A stretch of 13,758 nt of DNA from Desulfobacteraceae bacterium (GTDB taxonomy: Bacteria > Desulfobacterota > Desulfobacteria > Desulfobacterales > SG8-13). The position numbers and the translations under genes are program-made. Below the pieces are notes generated by a model. It saw nothing but the letters and a program-made list of their open reading frames with translations. It was not told the origin of the DNA and did not search any database. The stretch is taken from contig JARFQH010000208.1 of the NCBI GenBank assembly GCA_029287875.1, positions 1-13,758 on the forward strand, written 5' to 3'. Positions 6,464 through 13,758 of the stretch are shown piece after piece; position 1 is the stretch's first letter, and each line of letters opens with the position of its first letter.

Positions 6464-8429
6464 CATCGGCTACTTCGAGGAGGGACAGCTCGGAAAAACC
6501 TACGACGTAAAACTTCTAAAGCGTATGGTTCCCTTCATCCGCCCGTTCACCAAAACGATCTTTTGGTCTGTGATGCTGGTAGTGTGCATCACCCTGCTCG
6601 ACCTTGCGCTGCCGTATGCAACCAAAGTGGCCATCGACCGCTATATCGTTCCAAAAGCCGAAACAGCGGCCGAAAATTCCTCCGCCGGACCGAAGACGAA
6701 TACCCGCTGGATCACAGCCGACCTTGATCGGGCCGATGTTCGCGCCGTGGTCGGCAATCACCCCGATCTTTTCGAGCTCAAAGGCTCACAAGCGCTCATA
6801 AAGTTGGCCGATCTCGAACGCCTGGACAAACGGGAGATCGCCGTCATCCGTCAAAATGATATCAGAGGCCTGGGGTATATCTCCGCACTCTTTCTGGCCG
6901 TCATCGTCCTTGACTTCATTTTTAATTTCTTTCAGAAACTGATCATGCAGTATACCGGCCAGATGATCATGCACAACCTGCGGATGCGCCTGTTCACGCA
7001 CATCCAGAGCCTCTCGATGGCGTTTTTCACCCGCAACCCGGTCGGCCGGCTGGTCACCCGCGTCACCAACGACGTGCAGAACATGGACGAATTGTTCACA
7101 TCGGTGATCACCTTTATCTTCAAGGACCTGTTTCTATTGTTCGGTATCGGGGTGGTTCTGATAGTCCTTAACTGGAAGCTGGCCCTGGCGACCTTCGCGG
7201 TGATGCCGATCGTGTTTGTGGCCACCGCGATTTTCTCCGTCAAGGCGCGGGACATTTTCAGGATCCTGCGCATCAAGATCGCCGAAATCAACACGCGCTT
7301 TGCCGAAACCATCGGTGGTATCAAGGTCATTCAACTCTTCCGCAACGAGACTGACAATTACCGGCAATTTGAAAAACTGAACCACGAAAACTACTTGGCC
7401 GGGATGCGCCAGATCCGCGTTCTGGGCCTTTTTCTGCCGGCCGTCGAAGTCCTGGGTGTTCTGGCCACGGCCATCGTCATCTATTACGGTGGTGGTGAGA
7501 CGCTGGCGGGTACACTGAGTCTCGGCTCTCTGGTGGCGTTTATATCCTACATGAAAATGTTCTTCCGGCCTATTCGAGACCTGGCCGAAAAATACAACAT
7601 CCTTCAAAATGCAATGGCCTCGGCCGAACGCATCTTTCTGATCCTGGACAGCCGGAGCCGTCTGCCGCTTCCGGCCCCCGACGACCGGGAGCATCAACTC
7701 GCGAAGATCGAGACAATAGACCTTGACAACGTGTTCTTCCATTACGTTGCCGACGAACCCGTGCTGCAGGCAATCGACTTGACCATAAACGCCGGTGAGA
7801 CATTAGGCGTGGTCGGCCCCACCGGGTCCGGCAAGACAACGCTGGTCAACCTTCTGGCCCGCTTTTACGACCCGAGCAGCGGACAGGTGCGCCTCAACGG
7901 CAGAGATCTGCGTGGTTACGATCCGCAGGCCTTCCGTTCCAAGATGGCCCTCGTCATGCAAGACCCGTTTCTGTTTTCGGAAACGGTCAGAAAAAACATA
8001 TTCCGGGCCGATGGGCACATGACCCCTGCCGAGATGGACACCATTCTTAAAATGTCCAACTGCGAGGCCGTGATCGACAGACTGCCAGACGGACCCGAAA
8101 CGGTCCTCTCCGAAGGCGGCGCCTCGATTTCAAGCGGCGAGCGGCAGCTTATCTCGATCGCCCGGGCCTTTGCCCGCAACCCGCAACTGATCCTCTTCGA
8201 CGAGGCCACCTCCTATATCGACACCGAGACCGAAATCAAGATCCAGGACGCCATGGAAAAACTGATGAGCGGGCGGACCTCGGTCATCGTAGCCCACCGT
8301 TTGTCGACGGTACGTCATGCCGACCGGATCATCGTGCTCAATCGCGGCCGCATCGTCGAAACCGGCAGCCACGAAGAACTGATGGACCGCAGGGGGTTTT
8401 ACTATCACCTGCATCAGGTTCAAGTCTGA
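6453..8429 (+). CDS. Heterodimeric ABC exporter, subunit 2 (MdlB-like, catalytic Walker B)
   Basis: 658 aa partner of the preceding gene; its ATG lies inside that gene's last codons, with GAGG at 6443-6446 as ribosome binding site. A transmembrane domain (about 30-375) precedes the nucleotide-binding domain (about 420-655). Walker A is GPTGSGKT (455-462), Walker B is LILFDE (579-584) with the catalytic E584 intact, and the switch histidine is H615. The signature is altered to ISSGE (559-563) instead of LSGGQ. Together with D503 of subunit 1 this makes one composite ATP site degenerate (Walker A/B of subunit 1 plus signature of subunit 2) and leaves the other canonical. The loop between helices 1 and 2 is enlarged: about residues 66-140 are polar and charged and should face the periplasm. 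This explains the greater length than the usual 580-600 aa. Confidence 0.93.
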   Translation: MQTDIGYFEEGQLGKTYDVKLLKRMVPFIRPFTKTIFWSVMLVVCITLLDLALPYATKVAIDRYIVPKAETAAENSSAGPKTNTRWITADLDRADVRAVVGNHPDLFELKGSQALIKLADLERLDKREIAVIRQNDIRGLGYISALFLAVIVLDFIFNFFQKLIMQYTGQMIMHNLRMRLFTHIQSLSMAFFTRNPVGRLVTRVTNDVQNMDELFTSVITFIFKDLFLLFGIGVVLIVLNWKLALATFAVMPIVFVATAIFSVKARDIFRILRIKIAEINTRFAETIGGIKVIQLFRNETDNYRQFEKLNHENYLAGMRQIRVLGLFLPAVEVLGVLATAIVIYYGGGETLAGTLSLGSLVAFISYMKMFFRPIRDLAEKYNILQNAMASAERIFLILDSRSRLPLPAPDDREHQLAKIETIDLDNVFFHYVADEPVLQAIDLTINAGETLGVVGPTGSGKTTLVNLLARFYDPSSGQVRLNGRDLRGYDPQAFRSKMALVMQDPFLFSETVRKNIFRADGHMTPAEMDTILKMSNCEAVIDRLPDGPETVLSEGGASISSGERQLISIARAFARNPQLILFDEATSYIDTETEIKIQDAMEKLMSGRTSVIVAHRLSTVRHADRIIVLNRGRIVETGSHEELMDRRGFYYHLHQVQV

Positions 8430-8633
8430 GGGGTCATTTCCTCTCTCCGAACGGGAGCCGAATCCCTTCCGTCAACGCCTCCGCCGGAAATCCCCACCGT
8501 CTGACCCGCCAATTTTTCGACCTCTCGACCAATCGTTACATATCGCTTGCCAAAACGAAAACGACATGTTATGCACTTTTCCTTGAAATATGGCAGGGCA
8601 CTGAAAACCTTGAAAATTTATACAGAACGAAAG

Positions 8634-8691
8634 GAACCAGACTGGGCAAGTCTGGTTCGTGGTTGTGTTAACCCAAAACCAGAGAAGGAGG
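8634..8691 (+). promoter_or_regulatory. Structured fhs leader with competing hairpins ending at the Shine-Dalgarno sequence
   Basis: GAACCAGACT (8634-8643) and AGTCTGGTTC (8649-8658) form a perfect 10-bp stem with a 5-base loop. The right arm's TCTGGTT (8651-8657) is also complementary to AACCAGA (8677-8683), which directly abuts the ribosome binding site AGGAGG (8686-8691). The two helices cannot form together, as in an attenuator or translational switch. No T-tract follows the first stem, so control would act at translation, or the inverted repeat may be a DNA operator. The sequence does not resemble what I know of the tetrahydrofolate riboswitch. In the rest of the gap (8430-8633) I could not place a convincing promoter. 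Confidence 0.45.
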
Positions 8692-8695
8692 ATAG

Positions 8696-10459
8696 ATGGC
8701 TTACGATGCAGTAAAAATGGCTGACTGGCAGATATCCGAAGCGGCCGAGAAAAACATGCCGACACCGGATGAGTGGCGCGAAAAACTGGGTCTACAGGCA
8801 GAAGAAATGCTGCCGATGGGGCGGCTGGCCAAACTCGATTTTTTGAAGATCATCGACCGACTTAAAGACAAACCGGATGGCAAGTACATCGAGGTGACCG
8901 CCATCACGCCGACTCCCCTGGGGGAAGGGAAAAGCACCACCTCCTGCGGCCTGATGGAAGGCCTGGGCAAACGTGGCGTCAATGTTGGCGGTGCCTTGCG
9001 CCAGCCGTCCGGCGGACCGACCATGAACGTCAAGGGCACTGCTGCAGGTGGCGGCAATTCCCTGCTGATCCCCATGACCGAATTCTCCCTGGGCTTGACC
9101 GGCGACATCAACGACATCATGAACGCCCACAACCTGGCCATGGTGGCGCTGACCTCCCGCATGCAGCACGAGCGCAACTACAACGACGAACAGCTCCAGC
9201 GCCTGACCGGCATGCGGCGGCTCGACATCGATCCCACCCGGGTGGAGATGGGCTGGATTATGGACTTCTGTGCCCAGGCCCTGCGTAACATCGTTATCGG
9301 CCTCGGCGGACGGTTCGACGGTTTCACCATGCAGTCCAAATTCGGCATCGCGGTCGGTTCCGAGTGTATGGCGATTCTGGCGGTCATCCGCGACCTAGCC
9401 GACCTGAAGGAGCGTCTCAACAACATCACCGTGGCCTTCGACAAGAGCGGCAAACCGGTCACCACCGGCGACCTGGAAGTCGGCAACGCCATGACCGCCT
9501 TCATGCGCAACACCATCAACCCCACCTTGATGTGTACGGCCGAGTACAACCCCTGTATGGTCCACGCCGGACCGTTTGCCAACATCGCCGTGGGGCAGTC
9601 CTCCATCATCGCCGACCGTGTCGGCTTAAAGCTCTTCGACTACCACGTTACCGAGTCCGGCTTCGCGGCCGACATCGGCTTCGAGAAGTTCTGGAACGTC
9701 AAGTGCCGCTTCAGCGGCCTCAAACCCCACGTGTCGGTTCTGACCTCCACCATCCGCGCTCTCAAAATGCACGGCGGCGGGCCGAAGGTCGTACCCGGCA
9801 TCGCCATGCCCGAGGAATACCAGAAGGAAAACCTGGAGTTGGTGGAAAAGGGCTGCGAGAACATGGTTCACCTGATCGGCGTCATCCGCAAGTCCGGCAT
9901 CAACCCGGTGGTCTGCATCAATCGTTTCTACACCGACACCGACGCCGAGTGCGCCGTCGTGCGCAAGGCCGCCGAAGCCGCCGGTGCCCGCTGCGCCGAA
10001 TCGAAACACTGGGAAAAGGGCGGTGACGGGGCGCTCGAGTTCGCCGATGCGGTTATCGACGCCTGCAACGAGAAGAGCGACTTCAAGTTCCTCTATCCGC
10101 TAGAAATGAAACTGCGTGACCGCGTCGCCAAGATCGCCAAGGAAGTGTACGGTGCCGACGGCGTGTCCTGGTCTCCCGAGGCCGAAGCCAAAGCCAAGAT
10201 GCTGGAAAGTGACCCCAAGTACGCCGATTTCGCCACCATGATGGTCAAGAGTCACCTGAGTCTCAGCCACGACCCGACGATCAAGGGCGTGCCCAAGGGC
10301 TGGACCCTGCCGATCCGCGACGTGCTGATTTACTCCGGCGCCAAGTTCCTGTGCCCCTGTGCCGGCACCATCAGCCTGATGCCGGGGACCGGCTCGAACC
10401 CGGCTTTCCGACGGGTAGACGTGGATGTAAAGACCGGTAAGGTTTCCGGCTTGTTCTAA
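8696..10459 (+). CDS. fhs: Formate-tetrahydrofolate ligase
   Basis: 587 aa, slightly longer than the usual roughly 560. It catalyses ATP-dependent formation of 10-formyl-tetrahydrofolate from formate and THF in the cytoplasm, the entry step of the methyl branch of the Wood-Ljungdahl pathway (or its reverse in acetate-oxidising sulfate reducers) and a source of C1 units. The phosphate-binding loop PTPLGEGKST is at about 72-81, followed by RQPSGGPTMNVKG, TGDINDIMNAHN, NPVVCINRFYTDTDAE (substrate region) and the C-terminal LMPGTGSNPAFRRVDVD. The N-terminal extension of about 30 residues and the NDIMNAHN variant differ from clostridial enzymes and fit what I would expect from Desulfobacterota. 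Start: AGGAGG four bases before the ATG. Codon use is strongly biased to C-ending codons, which suggests high expression. It is a single-gene unit with its own leader and a strong terminator. Confidence 0.97.
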   Translation: MAYDAVKMADWQISEAAEKNMPTPDEWREKLGLQAEEMLPMGRLAKLDFLKIIDRLKDKPDGKYIEVTAITPTPLGEGKSTTSCGLMEGLGKRGVNVGGALRQPSGGPTMNVKGTAAGGGNSLLIPMTEFSLGLTGDINDIMNAHNLAMVALTSRMQHERNYNDEQLQRLTGMRRLDIDPTRVEMGWIMDFCAQALRNIVIGLGGRFDGFTMQSKFGIAVGSECMAILAVIRDLADLKERLNNITVAFDKSGKPVTTGDLEVGNAMTAFMRNTINPTLMCTAEYNPCMVHAGPFANIAVGQSSIIADRVGLKLFDYHVTESGFAADIGFEKFWNVKCRFSGLKPHVSVLTSTIRALKMHGGGPKVVPGIAMPEEYQKENLELVEKGCENMVHLIGVIRKSGINPVVCINRFYTDTDAECAVVRKAAEAAGARCAESKHWEKGGDGALEFADAVIDACNEKSDFKFLYPLEMKLRDRVAKIAKEVYGADGVSWSPEAEAKAKMLESDPKYADFATMMVKSHLSLSHDPTIKGVPKGWTLPIRDVLIYSGAKFLCPCAGTISLMPGTGSNPAFRRVDVDVKTGKVSGLF

Positions 10460-10488
10460 CCAAAACAAAACTAAAAATTAATTAAAAT

Positions 10489-10522
10489 AAAAAAGCCCGG
10501 GGTCATTCCCCCGGGCTTTTTT
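10489..10522 (+). terminator. Intrinsic terminator of fhs (bidirectional in form)
   Basis: The stem GCCCGGGG (10495-10502) / CCCCGGGC (10509-10516) with a 6-base loop is flanked by A6 on the left and T6 on the right. It lies 30 bases after the fhs stop and has the full form of a rho-independent terminator on both strands. Confidence 0.93.
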
Positions 10523-10570
10523 CATTCCCACAGAAAAGAAAACCTATCGTGAATTTTAGCCCAAAAACAA

Positions 10571-10833
10571 GGTGGACGCCTCCGCCCGAATATGCCGGTT
10601 GCGAAAGACGGCTGAAACTCGCCGCCAACGGTCTCTGAGCCCGGACCAGGCCCGTCTTCGAATAAAGGGTATGGATTTACCCCGAGGTTGTATTTTCCAC
10701 AAGTATCGGCATTGGGTCCGGTCTAAGACCCCGTAAGCGACTCAGACAGTCAGCCGCTATTCTCAACCGGCTATCCGGGCTCCGGCGCGTCATTTTCATG
10801 CACCGTGACGGTCCGAAGGGCCATGAGTGTTTA
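10571..10833 (-). repeat. Dispersed foldback repeat, copy B (inverted relative to copy A)
   Basis: Reverse complement of the 3968-4231 element, 263 bp versus 264. Its basal stem pairs 10585-10601 (containing GCCGGTTG) with 10764-10779 (containing CAACCGGC). The 8-bp core is perfect, although the sequence differs from the matching stem in copy A. GGTCCGGTC and its partner are present with one mismatch, while the central loop region is largely different from copy A. It lies between the convergent genes fhs and gltA, directly beside the 126-bp palindrome. No shared ORF. Confidence 0.85.
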
Positions 10834-10840
10834 GTTCGAA

Positions 10841-10966
10841 GACGGTTTCGTAAAAAGGCCAAAGTCAAGGCGCGCGAATTTCGGGGTCGCGAGGCGTACT
10901 TTTCGTACGCCGCAGTGACAGCGAAATGAAGCGCAACGCTGAAATTGGCCTTTTTACGGAACCGTC
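10841..10966. repeat. 126-bp imperfect palindrome (MITE/REP-like) at the gltA 3' end
   Basis: Outer arms 10841-10862 and 10945-10966 are inverted copies matching at 21 of 22 positions (GACGGTTTCG against GACGGTTCCG, then TAAAAAGGCCAA in both). The centre has a 7-bp stem GGCGTAC / GTACGCC around a TTTTC loop. The segments between are imperfectly paired. The right end is shared with the gltA stop codon: TGA occupies 10967-10965. I recall similar palindromes as common intergenic repeats in Desulfobacteraceae genomes, which is memory rather than a search. It could act as a terminator or mRNA stabiliser for gltA. Confidence 0.8.
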
Positions 10967-12245
10967 AGCGCTCGTCTAGAGGGACATAGTCGGTCTTCTT
11001 CGGCCCGGTGTAGATCTGACGGGGACGGCAAAGCTTCCAGTTGGGGTCGTCCATGCTCTCCTTCCACTGGGCGATCCAGCCTGGAAGGCGGCCAATGGCA
11101 AACATGACCGTGAACATGTTGGTCGGAATGCCCATGGCCCGCAGGACGATGCCGCTATAAAAGTCGACGTTCGGATAAAGGTTGTTTTCAACGAAGAATG
11201 CGTCTTGCAGGGCCACCTCTTCCAGCTTCATGGCGATATCGAGCAGCGGATCGTGCCGCTTGAGATTTTGGAGAACGCGGTGACACATCTCCTTCATGAT
11301 TTTGGCTCGCGGATCGTAGGCCTTGTAGACCCTGTGGCCGAACCCCATGAGTCTGAAGGGATCGTTTTTGTCCTTGGCCCGTTTGATGAAAGGCATGATG
11401 CTGCCGCCGCTCCTCTGGATATCGGTCAGCATCTCGATGACCGCCTGATTGGCGCCGCCGTGAAGCGGCCCCCACAGGGCGGCGATGCCCGCCGATATGG
11501 CCGCGTAGAGGTTCACCCGGCCGCTGCCCACCACTCGCACGGCCGAGGTGGAGCAGTTCTGTTCATGGTCGGCGTGTAGAATCCAGAAGACATTGAGGGC
11601 CTCGACCAGTTCGCTATCAAGCCGGTAAGGCTTGACCGGCGTGTCGAACATCATATTGAGAAAATTGGCGCAGTAGGTCAGGTCCGATCGCGGATAGACC
11701 ATCTTGTGTCCGCGGGAGATCTTGTACGACATGGCGGCCATGGTACGGGCCTTCGACAGCAACCGGGTCATGGTAATATTGATCTCTTCCTCCACACTCT
11801 GCAATTCGGGATAAAAACTCCGCAAGGCGTTGACCATCGATGACAGAATCCCCATCGGGTGTGAAGCCCGCGGGTATTTTTCATAAAACGACCGCATGTC
11901 CTCGTGGACCAGCGAATTGTCGTTGAGCAGGACCGAAAAGCGGTTCAATTGCGTGCGGTTGGGCAGCGTGCCGTTGATCAGCAGGTACGCGGTTTCGATG
12001 AAGGTCGAGTGTTCGGCCAGCTCCTCGACCGGTATACCACGGTAGCGCAGAATCCCGTTTTCACCGTCCATGTAGGTAATGGCGCTGTAGCAACTGCCGG
12101 TGTTGGCGTACCCATAGTCGAGCGTGATCAGACCGGTATCCCTGCGCAATCTCGATATGTCGATGGCCTTTTCACCCTCGGAGCCGACGACGAGAGGCAG
12201 TTCGACGGTTTTGCCGCCGTAAGTCAATGTAACGTGTTCGCCCAT
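10965..12245 (-). CDS. gltA: Citrate synthase (type II, hexameric class)
   Basis: 426 aa, close to the 427 of the E. coli enzyme. It condenses oxaloacetate and acetyl-CoA to citrate in the cytoplasm, the first step of the TCA cycle. Active-site blocks are intact: LHADHEQNCST (223-233), GPLHGGANQ (H262), GFGHRVYKAYDPR (H304, R313) and NVDFYSG with the catalytic aspartate D361. The N-terminal beta domain (KTVELPLVVGSEG) marks the Gram-negative hexameric type, which is often inhibited by NADH, though NADH binding cannot be judged here. A long purine-rich ribosome binding site containing GGAGGAGAGGAAGG directly precedes the ATG at 12245. The stop overlaps the end of the 126-bp palindrome; the C-terminus is of normal length, so the enzyme appears undamaged. 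It is the Si-type enzyme, not the Re-citrate synthase of some anaerobes. Confidence 0.97.
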   Translation of the reverse strand: MGEHVTLTYGGKTVELPLVVGSEGEKAIDISRLRRDTGLITLDYGYANTGSCYSAITYMDGENGILRYRGIPVEELAEHSTFIETAYLLINGTLPNRTQLNRFSVLLNDNSLVHEDMRSFYEKYPRASHPMGILSSMVNALRSFYPELQSVEEEINITMTRLLSKARTMAAMSYKISRGHKMVYPRSDLTYCANFLNMMFDTPVKPYRLDSELVEALNVFWILHADHEQNCSTSAVRVVGSGRVNLYAAISAGIAALWGPLHGGANQAVIEMLTDIQRSGGSIMPFIKRAKDKNDPFRLMGFGHRVYKAYDPRAKIMKEMCHRVLQNLKRHDPLLDIAMKLEEVALQDAFFVENNLYPNVDFYSGIVLRAMGIPTNMFTVMFAIGRLPGWIAQWKESMDDPNWKLCRPRQIYTGPKKTDYVPLDER

Positions 12246-12316
12246 TTTCCTTCCTCTCCTCCTATAGGCTTTACGATAAAGGTTTGGGACTGTGTTATCG
12301 GTCGTCGGCGTATTAC

Positions 12317-12346
12317 AATACAGCCTCCTCCCTCTGGCCTTGTCAA
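12317..12346 (-). promoter_or_regulatory. Predicted gltA promoter
   Basis: On the minus strand a perfect TTGACA (12346-12341) is followed after 18 bp by TGTATT (12322-12317), a 4/6 match to the -10. Transcription would start around 12310, giving a leader of about 65 bases. The -10 assignment is tentative because the region has several AT-rich alternatives. Confidence 0.45.
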
Positions 12347-12380
12347 AACCTTTATCTTATAGCCTCTATTTCTCTTCCTT

Positions 12381-12402
12381 CGGTCCGACGCTTTCGGAAC
12401 CG
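12381..12402. other. Imperfect inverted repeat in the gltA/unknown-gene divergent gap
   Basis: CGGTCCGA (12381-12388) and TCGGAACCG (12394-12402) pair with one bulged base around a 5-base spacer. The site lies between the two divergent promoters and could be a regulator site. The rest of the 315-bp gap (12246-12560) holds only the two predicted promoters and a T7 run near 12464. Confidence 0.25.
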
Positions 12403-12500
12403 ATGTTTCCTCGAAACGGCAAACCCATGCTTTTTACTTCAAATAGCGGGAATAGCAAGCAAATTTTTTTCAGTCGATAAATGCCAAGCTGATTCAGGTA

Positions 12501-12529
12501 TTTACAGACGAGATCGAGTGCATTAAATT
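12501..12529 (+). promoter_or_regulatory. Predicted promoter of the 268-aa unknown gene
   Basis: TTTACA (12501-12506), a 17-bp spacer, then TAAATT (12524-12529), in an AT-rich stretch 32 bases before the ATG. The start point would be about 12536, followed by the ribosome binding site GGGAGG at 12550-12555. Confidence 0.45.
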
Positions 12530-12560
12530 AAATATACACTTTAAGGACCGGGAGGCTGCT

Positions 12561-13367
12561 ATGTCGTACAAAGAAAACCTGCTCAAAAAAATCGAAATCG
12601 ATCGGTTGGTCAACCGGGTCATCACCTCCATCGGTTCACCGGACAGCGGTCGCAAGCTCGACAAGGAGGCCATGCGCCGCCTGCTCGACATGGCGGGCTA
12701 CACCCACCGGCATGAACGCGACCTCGATTTGTATCTTGAGAACGACGACACGGCAAAAGGCCTCATTCTGGTATTGGACAACGACCTGACAATCTACGAT
12801 ACCACCGTCGAGGATGTGATCATCCGCAAGAGCCCCGTTCTCAAGGAGATGGTCAGCATCCGCAACATCATCAAGATCCTCAACGACAAAGACGTGGTGG
12901 TGAGCCGCAAAGAGGCATCGGTCCTGCACGTGCGGGAAGCTTGCGTCAAGCAGCTCGACCTCTCGCACACGGCAGAAGACATCGGCGACATTGCCATCGA
13001 AGGCAAGGCCTCCCTGGAGAGCCGCTATGCCGACGGCGTGGTCGAGGTGCTGGCCATGTTCGCCGAGATGCTCGGCTACCAGCCACCGCCCAAGGTCTTT
13101 GACGCACGCCACCACGACATAATGGGGGCGCTCACGGAAAAAGCCGGCGGGGACACCCGCTTCGGCCCGGCCGTGATTTACGGCATGGCCCACAGCGAGA
13201 TAAAGTTAATCGACCGGCAGCTGTCGAGTCTCAACAAAGAAGATCTCGAGTATTTCCAGGGGGTCGTTAAAGGCGAGACGAAAGCCGCCGCAGAGGGCGC
13301 CGACGTTTTCGAGTTTCTCAAGCAGTCGGTACTGAAAAAAGAAACGGCATCCGAACCGATCGACTGA
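12561..13367 (+). CDS. Conserved-looking cytoplasmic protein of unknown function
   Basis: 268 aa; I do not recognise the family. The coding call rests on a strong ribosome binding site (GGGAGG five bases before the ATG), good GC-rich third positions throughout and a clean stop. The protein is soluble, highly charged and probably mostly helical, with no signal peptide, membrane segment or nucleotide-binding motif. A hydrophobic segment around GLILVLDNDLTIYD (about 67-80) looks like a beta-strand core. A single cysteine (C133) and a histidine pair in DARHHDIMG (about 176-184) are the only notable polar clusters. The last roughly 50 residues are lysine/glutamate-rich helix. It is divergent from gltA with 315 bp between, and convergent with the AsmA-like gene. 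No function is proposed. Confidence 0.85.
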   Translation: MSYKENLLKKIEIDRLVNRVITSIGSPDSGRKLDKEAMRRLLDMAGYTHRHERDLDLYLENDDTAKGLILVLDNDLTIYDTTVEDVIIRKSPVLKEMVSIRNIIKILNDKDVVVSRKEASVLHVREACVKQLDLSHTAEDIGDIAIEGKASLESRYADGVVEVLAMFAEMLGYQPPPKVFDARHHDIMGALTEKAGGDTRFGPAVIYGMAHSEIKLIDRQLSSLNKEDLEYFQGVVKGETKAAAEGADVFEFLKQSVLKKETASEPID

Positions 13368-13413
13368 TGGAATCGATGGGATGGCGTTTTCGAGGCATCC
13401 CGAACTGGCATCG

Positions 13414-13432
13414 GCCGGACACCCGGCTTTCT
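13414..13432 (+). terminator. Weak candidate terminator after the 268-aa gene
   Basis: GCCGG (13414-13418) and CCGGC (13423-13427) form a 5-bp stem with an ACAC loop, followed by TTTCT. A second hairpin, GGGATG (13378-13383) with CATCCC (13396-13401), lies just before it without a T-tract. Both sit in the short convergent gap; either may stop transcription, but neither is strong. Confidence 0.35.
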
Positions 13433-13758
13433 CAAGGCGACGTCTTGCCTTCAGCCGCCGGCTTTCTACCGATGTTCATCAGTTTTATCGGACCTTTGAC
13501 GGTGTTCTCCATAATGTTCTTCAGTTCGTAGGAAACGGCTGACGGTGCTAACGCTTGGATGCGAACATTATCCAGCGTCCCTTTGACACCGAGCGGTATG
13601 GTGTTGAGACCCTGAAGAACGCCGCCGACCATTGGGAGTTTATCCAAGACACGACCCAAGGTGACCTGCAGCGTCACCAGCAGGTTCAGATCCAACCGAC
13701 CGGTGAGCAAGTCCTGTTCACCGGCACCGGTGAGCGCCATCGAGGGGCCATCCAGAAT
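13432..13758 (-). CDS. AsmA-like protein, C-terminal fragment
   Basis: The last 108 codons of a gene whose start lies beyond the right edge; the reading frame is open through 13758. The peptide has the pattern of the AsmA-like C-terminal domain: repeated beta-strand stretches (DLNLLVTLQVTLGRV), the LPMVGGVLQGLNTIPLGVKGTLDN segment, and then the ending VRIQALAPSAVSYELKN. In AsmA/YhdP/TamB-like proteins this part closes a long periplasmic beta-groove, anchored in the inner membrane, that is thought to carry phospholipids toward the outer membrane. The stop (TCA on the plus strand) is at 13432-13434. Convergent with the 268-aa gene. The domain call is by pattern recognition on a fragment, so other AsmA-family members cannot be told apart. 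Confidence 0.75.
   Translation of the reverse strand: MLDGPSMALTGAGEQDLLTGRLDLNLLVTLQVTLGRVLDKLPMVGGVLQGLNTIPLGVKGTLDNVRIQALAPSAVSYELKNIMENTVKGPIKLMNIGRKPAAEGKTSP

Noticed and set aside
8577..8660. Possible sigma-54 promoter ahead of fhs (TGGCAGGGCAC)
   Set aside because: The invariant GG and GC dinucleotides are not at the required 10-base spacing.
9364..10026. 220-codon ORF inside fhs
   Set aside because: Arg/His-rich shadow frame of a highly biased GC-rich gene; fhs is intact in the main frame.

Overview
The window looks like chromosomal DNA of a GC-rich, Gram-negative anaerobe, most likely a sulfate reducer of the Desulfobacterota (Desulfosarcina/Desulfobacteraceae-like). This is inferred from the protein style, from formate-tetrahydrofolate ligase beside a hexameric-type citrate synthase, and from an intergenic palindrome of a kind I associate with that group. 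No rRNA, tRNA, CRISPR array, transposase or phage gene was seen.

Layout, left to right. (1) The first 31 codons of a TetR-family repressor (minus strand), divergent from (2) a PAS / AAA+ / Fis-HTH protein built like a sigma-54 activator. (3) An RNase II-family exoribonuclease on the minus strand, convergent with (2). (4) An 840-bp gap holding the RNase promoter, dispersed repeat copy A (3968-4231) and a long leader. (5) A two-gene operon for a heterodimeric ABC exporter with one degenerate and one canonical ATP site. (6) fhs, with a structured leader and a strong terminator. (7) A gap packed with repeat copy B (10571-10833, inverted relative to A) and a separate 126-bp palindrome that touches the stop codon of (8) gltA on the minus strand. 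(9) Divergent from gltA, a 268-aa protein I do not recognise. (10) The C-terminal end of an AsmA-like protein, cut by the window edge.

Metabolically, fhs (C1/Wood-Ljungdahl pathway) and gltA (citrate entry) are housekeeping genes of central carbon flow. The exporter and the regulators are accessory.

Two observations stand out. First, the protein at 300-1676 keeps its PAS domain and DNA-binding helix-turn-helix but has lost nearly every catalytic and sigma-54-contact residue of the AAA+ domain: P-loop glycine, GAFTGA loop, Walker B glutamate, sensor I, both arginine fingers and the sensor II arginine. It is probably a pseudo-activator with another mode of action. Second, the two copies of the roughly 264-bp intergenic repeat each fold into a long imperfect hairpin, and where the copies differ in the basal stem both arms have changed together. 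This covariation is seen directly in the sequence and suggests a structured RNA or DNA element, which I cannot assign to a known family.
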